Source: JASHVB01 sp049522565 (GTDB taxonomy: Bacteria > Pseudomonadota > Alphaproteobacteria > Acetobacterales > Acetobacteraceae). From it: DNA of 17,281 bases. The notes under the pieces were generated by a model. The model was not told the DNA's origin. It saw nothing but the letters and a program-made list of their open reading frames with translations, and ran no database searches. Both the position numbers and the translations under genes were made by a program. The stretch covers positions 1 through 17,281 of the forward strand of contig JBEKNT010000117.1 of the NCBI GenBank assembly GCA_049522565.1, given 5' to 3'. This document shows positions 13,952-17,281 of this stretch, piece by piece (the first letter of the stretch is position 1; each line of letters begins with the position of its first letter).

Positions 13952-14620
13952 ATGCGGGTTCGCCGAGTCTGGCTCGCCGCGGCGCTGGCGGCAGGCGTCG
14001 CCCTGCCCGCCCGGGCACAGGTCAGTGTCTATTACCATGCCGGCGGCTGGGATGCGTTCGACGGTCCGGGCGACAACGGGCAGCCGGTCTGCGGCATCGG
14101 CAGCCGCAATCCCGCCGACGGGCGCAGCTTTTCCCTGCGCTTCCAGATCGGCGGCGACGACGTGATCTTCATCGCCGCCAAGACGGGCTGGACCATCCCG
14201 GACGGCACGCAAATCCCGGTGGTGATGCAGATCGGGCTGGACCAACCGTGGACGACACAGGCGGTCGGCAAGGGCGACCGGGTGCAATGGACGCTGGACC
14301 GCGTGAACGCCCAGATCTTCGACGGCCAGTTCCGCGGTGCGGCCTCGATGACGGTCACCTTCCCGTCCGGCACAGAACACCCGTGGGTCATCTCGCTCGC
14401 CGGCTCGACCGCGGCGAGCAATGCGATGGGCCGCTGCGTGACCGACCTGACACAGCGCGCCGCCGCCGCGCAGCCCGCCGCGACAGCCGCACCGGCCCAG
14501 CAGAGTGCGACGCAGCCGTTCGGCGCCACACCGGCCGCGCCGGACAACGCCGCTGCAACGCCGCCGGCCACCCAAGACCAGCAGCCCCAGCCGAACACCG
14601 CACCCAACCCGTCGCACTGA
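13952..14620 (+). CDS. Secreted two-cysteine protein, possibly IalB-like
   Basis: A 222-aa protein with a clear Sec signal peptide (MRVRRVWLAAALAAGVALPARA, likely cleaved after residue 22). The mature part has an aromatic/Gly-rich start (VYYHAGGWDAFDGPGDNGQPVCGIGS), beta-strand-like segments such as FSLRFQI and VIFIAAKTGW, and two cysteines (Cys47, Cys162) that could form a disulfide. This layout is reminiscent of the alphaproteobacterial invasion-associated locus B (IalB) group, but the match is loose. The tail from about 168 to 222 is Ala/Pro/Gln/Thr-rich and probably disordered. The start ATG has AGGAGGG 4 nt upstream; the signal peptide confirms it against longer upstream readings. It is divergent from eno and lies 67 bp before the dioxygenase beta-subunit gene, so co-transcription is possible. 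Confidence 0.85.
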   Translation: MRVRRVWLAAALAAGVALPARAQVSVYYHAGGWDAFDGPGDNGQPVCGIGSRNPADGRSFSLRFQIGGDDVIFIAAKTGWTIPDGTQIPVVMQIGLDQPWTTQAVGKGDRVQWTLDRVNAQIFDGQFRGAASMTVTFPSGTEHPWVISLAGSTAASNAMGRCVTDLTQRAAAAQPAATAAPAQQSATQPFGATPAAPDNAAATPPATQDQQPQPNTAPNPSH

Positions 14621-14687
14621 CCGGCGTCTGGCGCGGCGACCCCGGCTGTGCGGTAATTGGCCGGCACGGCGGCGGAGGGGAAGAACA

Positions 14688-15254
14688 ATGAGCGAGGTTG
14701 CGGAACGTCCGGTGGCGCGCCGGGGACTCGCCTGGTTCGCGCTCAAGCAGGACATCGAAGAGTTCCTCTACCACGAAGCCGATCTGCTCGATCAGCGGCG
14801 CTTCAAGCAATGGCTCGAACTGCTGGCGGAAGACCTGGTGTATTTCATGCCGATCCGCCGCAACGTGAAGTTCGGCCAGCACGCCGAGCGCGAAAACACC
14901 CGCCAGGGCGAGGGCATAAGCTGGTTCGACGAGGACAAGTGGACGCTGACCAAACGGGTGGAGCAAATCCTCACCGGCGTGCACTACGCCGAGGAACCGC
15001 TGTCGCGCGTCACCCACATGGTGAGCAATGTGCGGCTGCTGGAGGTGTCGCCCTCGGCGGAGGACGCGCGCGACGTCACGGTGGGATGCCGTTTCCTGGT
15101 GTATCAGAATCGCGTCGAATACGAGTCCACCACGTTCATCGGCCGCCGCACCGACAAGCTGCGGCGGGTCGGCGAGTCCTGGCAGATCGCGCGGCGCGAA
15201 CTGATCCTGGAACAGAACGTGCTGCTGGCGAAGAATTTGAGCGTGTTCTTCTGA
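14688..15254 (+). CDS. Aromatic ring-hydroxylating dioxygenase beta subunit, orphan
   Basis: A 188-aa member of the small-subunit family of Rieske ring-hydroxylating dioxygenases (SnoaL/NTF2-like fold). Typical features are EEFLYHEADLLDQRRFKQWLELLAEDLVYFMPIR (24-57), WFDEDKWTLTKRVEQILTG (79-97), SRVTHMVSNVRLL (106-118), CRFLVYQNRVE (134-144) and the C-terminal ARRELILEQNVLLAKNLSVFF. In known enzymes this subunit is structural and pairs with a Rieske-iron alpha subunit. No alpha subunit, ferredoxin or reductase gene lies in this window, although the full alpha3beta3 enzyme would need one. The start ATG at 14688 has GGAGGGG about 8 nt upstream. A 61-aa gene follows 12 nt after its stop. Confidence 0.93.
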   Translation: MSEVAERPVARRGLAWFALKQDIEEFLYHEADLLDQRRFKQWLELLAEDLVYFMPIRRNVKFGQHAERENTRQGEGISWFDEDKWTLTKRVEQILTGVHYAEEPLSRVTHMVSNVRLLEVSPSAEDARDVTVGCRFLVYQNRVEYESTTFIGRRTDKLRRVGESWQIARRELILEQNVLLAKNLSVFF

Positions 15255-15266
15255 AGGGATTGGCAG

Positions 15267-15452
15267 ATGATCGAGCTGATCGGCATCGAACCCGGCGCCA
15301 GGCTGCGCGTCGTGGGCGGCATCACCGCCGAGGTCCTGGAAGCGATGAACGACGAATGGGTGCGCGTGCGACTGGTCGAAGTGCCGCAGGGACGTGGCAC
15401 AGTCGGCACCGAGGAACTCTGCCACGCCACCGACGTCATCGAGATTTTGTAG
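15267..15452 (+). CDS. Small unrecognised protein, 61 aa
   Basis: The protein has a mixed beta pattern, with RLRVVGGITAEVLEAMNDEWVRVRLVEVP in its first two thirds and a charged end (EELCHATDVIEIL). I do not recognise a family; it may form a small SH3-like barrel, which is a guess. AAGGG (15254-15258) gives a ribosome-binding site 8 nt before the ATG, and it starts 12 nt after the dioxygenase beta-subunit stop, so it is almost certainly co-transcribed with it. Coding character (G/C in third positions, no rare stretches) agrees with the neighbours. Confidence 0.8.
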   Translation: MIELIGIEPGARLRVVGGITAEVLEAMNDEWVRVRLVEVPQGRGTVGTEELCHATDVIEIL

Positions 15453-15611
15453 GCGGCACGCGCGAGGGGTTCGCGACGCGCGATGAGCACCCGGGCTCTG
15501 CCGGGGCCGAACGATTTGGATTTCGAATGTATTGCTCCGTCATGGCGGCTGCCGACTGCCGCATCGGGCGACGATTGCGCGCCGGCGATACATGGTGCGT
15601 CTCAATAACGT
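15453..15611. other. Gene-free stretch after the 61-aa gene
   Basis: It contains two weak GC hairpins (CGCGA/TCGCG near 15462-15476 and CCCGG/CCGGG near 15490-15506) without T-runs, followed by a more A/T-rich segment that includes TTCGAA. No clear terminator or gene. An in-frame ATG at 15527 leads into the downstream 57-aa gene, but its start is better placed at 15689. Confidence 0.5.
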
Positions 15612-15660
15612 TTGACCCACATCAAAGACTATCCAGCAACAATACCGCATATTCCTGTCG
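15612..15660 (+). promoter_or_regulatory. FNR/FixK-type box with class II promoter spacing
   Basis: TTGACCCACATCAA (15612-15625) matches the FNR/FixK consensus TTGAT-N4-ATCAA at 9 of 10 defined positions. Its centre is 15618.5. CATATT at 15648-15653 resembles a -10 box; if the start point is 15660, the FNR site is centred at -41.5 and the -10 box spans -12 to -7, exactly the arrangement of class II FNR-activated promoters. A 29-nt leader with GGAGG leads to the 57-aa gene. This predicts induction under low oxygen by an FNR/FixK-type regulator. Confidence 0.7.
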
Positions 15661-15688
15661 TTCTGGCGCGCCTCATGGAGGTGCAAAA

Positions 15689-15862
15689 ATGGCACGGAAG
15701 ATCGATACCGTAGAGTTGGCCCGCACATTATCCGAAATCGCCAGCACAACAGCAGATCCGGCCGCCGCGATCCGCTTGCTCGAACTGGTGCGCGAGATAC
15801 TGGCCGCCGCCGGCCTGCGGAACCTCCCGCCCGATGGCGGCATGCCGCCACAGACGGGATGA
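15689..15862 (+). CDS. Small helical protein, 57 aa
   Basis: It is a small Ala/Leu-rich acidic-basic protein beginning MARKIDTVELARTLSEIAS and continuing DPAAAIRLLELVREILAAAGL (23-43), consistent with two helices, then a short Gly/Pro tail. There is no recognised family. Evidence for a real gene is the GGAGG ribosome-binding site 7 nt before the ATG and the FNR-type promoter 29 nt upstream. It is the first gene of a probable three-gene unit with the YjzC-like and 132-aa genes. A longer reading from an ATG at 15527 would run through the promoter, so I reject it. Confidence 0.75.
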   Translation: MARKIDTVELARTLSEIASTTADPAAAIRLLELVREILAAAGLRNLPPDGGMPPQTG

Positions 15863-15992
15863 TCCCATGGCACCCCGCAGGATGCTTGCCAACTTTGGCC
15901 GCCACGCCGACAGTAACGGCGCCGAGCGAACCGCCGACCGGGCAACCCGTCGGCGTGCGTCGCTCGGCGGCACTACCGACCGGGAGACAGGC

Positions 15993-16397
15993 ATGGGCGC
16001 CACGCGGGAATACCAGCCAGGCGAACCGGCACCGGCGTCCGGCGAGTACGAGCAACATCGCGTGCTCGGTTCGGCGACCGGAGTACGGGCGGCCGTATTG
16101 GCCGGCCAGCGGCTGCCCCCGGCACCGCGCGGCTTCACCTGGGTTATGGTTGATTACCGCGGCGTCGCACCATCGCGGTTATGGCGCTGGCAACCCTCCC
16201 AGCCCACCGCACACCAGATGCGCGCCGAGGCCACAGCATACCGGCAGTTGGCGGAGACCGCAGCGACCGTATCGGCAAAGAACGAACTCCTCGCCCTGGC
16301 GGCCGGGTTCGCAGCCTTCGCCGCGCAACTCGAAGCCGCCGATCGCGTCCAGCCCAGCGATCCGCCGAACCAATCAACCAAGCTCGAATCTCGCTGA
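15993..16397 (+). CDS. YjzC-like N-terminal module with helical C-terminus, 134 aa
   Basis: Residues 7-52 follow the pattern of small YjzC-type proteins: YQPGEPAPASGEY (7-19), then LGSATGVRAAVLAGQRLPPAPRGFTWV, i.e. PGE-x-AP-x-SG-x-Y followed by a Gly-rich strand and LPP. The second half has QMRAEATAYRQLAETAATVS and NELLALAAGFAAFAAQLEAAD (98-117), a helical hairpin common to several unnamed alphaproteobacterial proteins. Function is unknown. I choose ATG 15993, with GGGAGACAGGC upstream (GGGAG 6 nt before), over an ATG at 15867 that would add 42 Arg-rich residues but has no good site. The 132-aa gene starts 6 nt after its stop. Confidence 0.72.
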   Translation: MGATREYQPGEPAPASGEYEQHRVLGSATGVRAAVLAGQRLPPAPRGFTWVMVDYRGVAPSRLWRWQPSQPTAHQMRAEATAYRQLAETAATVSAKNELLALAAGFAAFAAQLEAADRVQPSDPPNQSTKLESR

Positions 16398-16403
16398 GGC
16401 GGC

Positions 16404-16802
16404 ATGCTGCGGATCGGCTTCCTGCCAAGCGACTTCAATCCGATGCTGCTGATGCTCGGCGAACCGCAGGATTTGCGCGCGCTGGGCGGCGTGCTGCGGC
16501 AGTTCGCCCGTGATGGTGGCGACACACGATTGGAAGCGCAGGCGTTTTGCGCGGCGCGGGGCACGCGCGTGATGTTGACCGCCGACGCCGGTCCCCCGGG
16601 CTTGCATGCCGTGCCCAACGCCACCGATGCCTTCGTGTGGCGGTTGGATGCGGACCAGGCCGCGGCGTTTGCCGCACAGGTGGACGATCTGGCGGCAACC
16701 TCGCGCAAGGCCGGCTCGGAGCTGCTGGCGTGCACGCAAGAGGAGGAAATCCCGGTGAAAGTCTCGCGCGGCGAATACACCGACGATTTCCTGCGAAACT
16801 AA
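16404..16802 (+). CDS. Unrecognised protein, 132 aa
   Basis: The protein starts MLRIGFLPSDFNPMLLMLGEPQDLRAL and continues with a central alternating segment (RVMLTADAGPPGLHAV, AFVWRLD) and a helical AAAFAAQVDDLAATSRKAG (86-104), ending TDDFLRN. It has two cysteines and no signal peptide. The first 20 residues could hold a strand and a helix; no known motif is evident. GAGG overlaps the upstream stop codon (TGAGG) and lies 4 nt before the ATG, so it is probably translationally coupled to the YjzC-like gene and under the FNR-type promoter. It ends 9 bp before the convergent aminotransferase gene. Confidence 0.75.
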   Translation: MLRIGFLPSDFNPMLLMLGEPQDLRALGGVLRQFARDGGDTRLEAQAFCAARGTRVMLTADAGPPGLHAVPNATDAFVWRLDADQAAAFAAQVDDLAATSRKAGSELLACTQEEEIPVKVSRGEYTDDFLRN

Positions 16803-16811
16803 CCGCTCCCG

Positions 16812-17281
16812 CTACCCCGGCGCGGTGGACTGGCCCAGCAGCCTGGTCCAGCCATGCGGATCCGGCGCCGTGCCATACTGGATCCCCACGATCGTGTCGT
16901 ACAGCTTCTGCGTCAGCGCGCCGGTGCGTCCGCCATTGATCACGTAGCGCTCGCCCTTGAACCCCAGCTCGCCAACCGGGGAAATAACCGCCGCGGTGCC
17001 CGTCCCCCACATTTCCAGCCGGCCGGCCTGTGCCGCCGCGATCACCTCGTCGATCGCCACCGGACGCTCCGCCACGCGCAGCCCCCAGTCGCGCAACAGC
17101 GTCAGCACGGAATCCCGCGTGATGCCGGCCAGGATCGCGCCATTCAGCGGCGGCGTGATCACCTCGTCGTCGATCTTCAACATGATGTTCATCGTGCCGA
17201 CTTCGTCGAGATAACGATGCTCGACACCATCTAACCACAGCACCTGCGTATAGCCCTCGTGCTGCGCTTCTTCCGCGCCGT
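16812..17281 (-). CDS. ilvE: Branched-chain amino acid aminotransferase, N-terminal part missing
   Basis: The visible 155 C-terminal residues of a class IV PLP aminotransferase. The pattern is that of the BCAT subgroup related to eukaryotic enzymes: YTQVLWLDGVEHRYLDEVGTMN (10-31), ITPPLNGAILAGITRDSVLTLLRDWG (41-66), LEMWGTGTAAVISPVGEL (89-106) and QKLYDTIVGIQYG. These enzymes transfer the amino group between Leu, Ile or Val and 2-oxoglutarate. The PLP lysine lies upstream of the visible part, beyond the right edge. The reading enters at 17279 and continues out of the window. The gene is convergent with the 132-aa gene, with only 9 bp between them and no terminator visible. Confidence 0.95.
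   Translation of the reverse strand, partial: GAEEAQHEGYTQVLWLDGVEHRYLDEVGTMNIMLKIDDEVITPPLNGAILAGITRDSVLTLLRDWGLRVAERPVAIDEVIAAAQAGRLEMWGTGTAAVISPVGELGFKGERYVINGGRTGALTQKLYDTIVGIQYGTAPDPHGWTRLLGQSTAPG

Noticed and set aside
13663..13953. N-terminal extension of enolase
   Set aside because: Not enolase-like and lies in the divergent control region; AGGAGG supports the ATG at 13662.
15527..15688. Earlier start (ATG 15527) for the 57-aa gene
   Set aside because: It would place the FNR box and ribosome-binding site inside the coding region.
1..17281. tRNA, rRNA, insertion sequence, prophage or integrase genes
   Set aside because: None seen on either strand by eye; no transposase-like motif or cloverleaf found.

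Overview
The window reads as a high-GC alphaproteobacterial chromosome, most plausibly Acetobacteraceae/Rhodospirillales. The evidence is strong G/C in third codon positions, a MoxR/CoxE-type ATPase and vWA pair, alphaproteobacterial-looking secreted and small hypothetical proteins, and a class-II-type FNR/FixK box. This placement is an inference, because no rRNA or tRNA marker is present. Both ends cut a gene: a rhodanese-type sulfurtransferase on the left and a branched-chain aminotransferase on the right.

Left block (1-3893, all minus strand): five tightly packed genes are transcribed in the order moxR-like AAA ATPase, vWA/CoxE-like protein, SDR oxidoreductase, methylmalonyl-CoA-epimerase-like VOC protein and sulfurtransferase. 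Junctions are a 1-nt overlap or gaps of 1 to 12 nt, so this looks like one operon. Its upstream region (3894-4225) holds no gene. It does hold four copies of a palindromic AACCGGTT element arranged as two pairs, each 28 bp apart centre to centre and 98 bp between pairs, plus a short 15-bp tandem repeat. This is an unexplained, probably regulatory, array.

Middle block (4226-9801): there is a GMC flavin oxidoreductase (minus), then a plus-strand pair (an unrecognised 140-aa protein and a three-histidine cupin resembling thiol dioxygenases). Converging on the cupin is a minus-strand operon of an unrecognised 536-aa histidine-containing helical protein, a TfdA/TauD 2-oxoglutarate dioxygenase and an EthD-domain protein. 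The 536-aa protein shows four spaced copies of a similar His-containing segment. GMC enzyme, two candidate mononuclear iron oxygenases and an EthD protein together suggest oxidative metabolism of an organic substrate that cannot be named from sequence.

Divergent from that operon (9895-12350, plus) are a very regular six-repeat NHL beta-propeller and a 465-aa M19 dipeptidase-like protein. The latter carries an extra N-terminal Cys-rich domain and a buried Tat-like segment, so it looks like a gene fusion. A strong rho-independent terminator ends this pair and overlaps the stop codon of the convergent enolase gene (eno, minus).

Right block (13952-17281): a secreted two-cysteine protein, an orphan ring-hydroxylating dioxygenase beta subunit and a 61-aa protein are followed by a promoter region with a near-perfect FNR/FixK box. 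Its spacing from a -10 element is canonical, and it lies before three small genes (57 aa, 134 aa YjzC-like, 132 aa). The window closes with the convergent 3' part of a branched-chain aminotransferase gene. The best candidates for undescribed biology are the AACCGGTT array with its operon, the 536-aa repeat protein/TfdA/EthD/cupin cluster, the M19 fusion, and the FNR-box small-protein operon.
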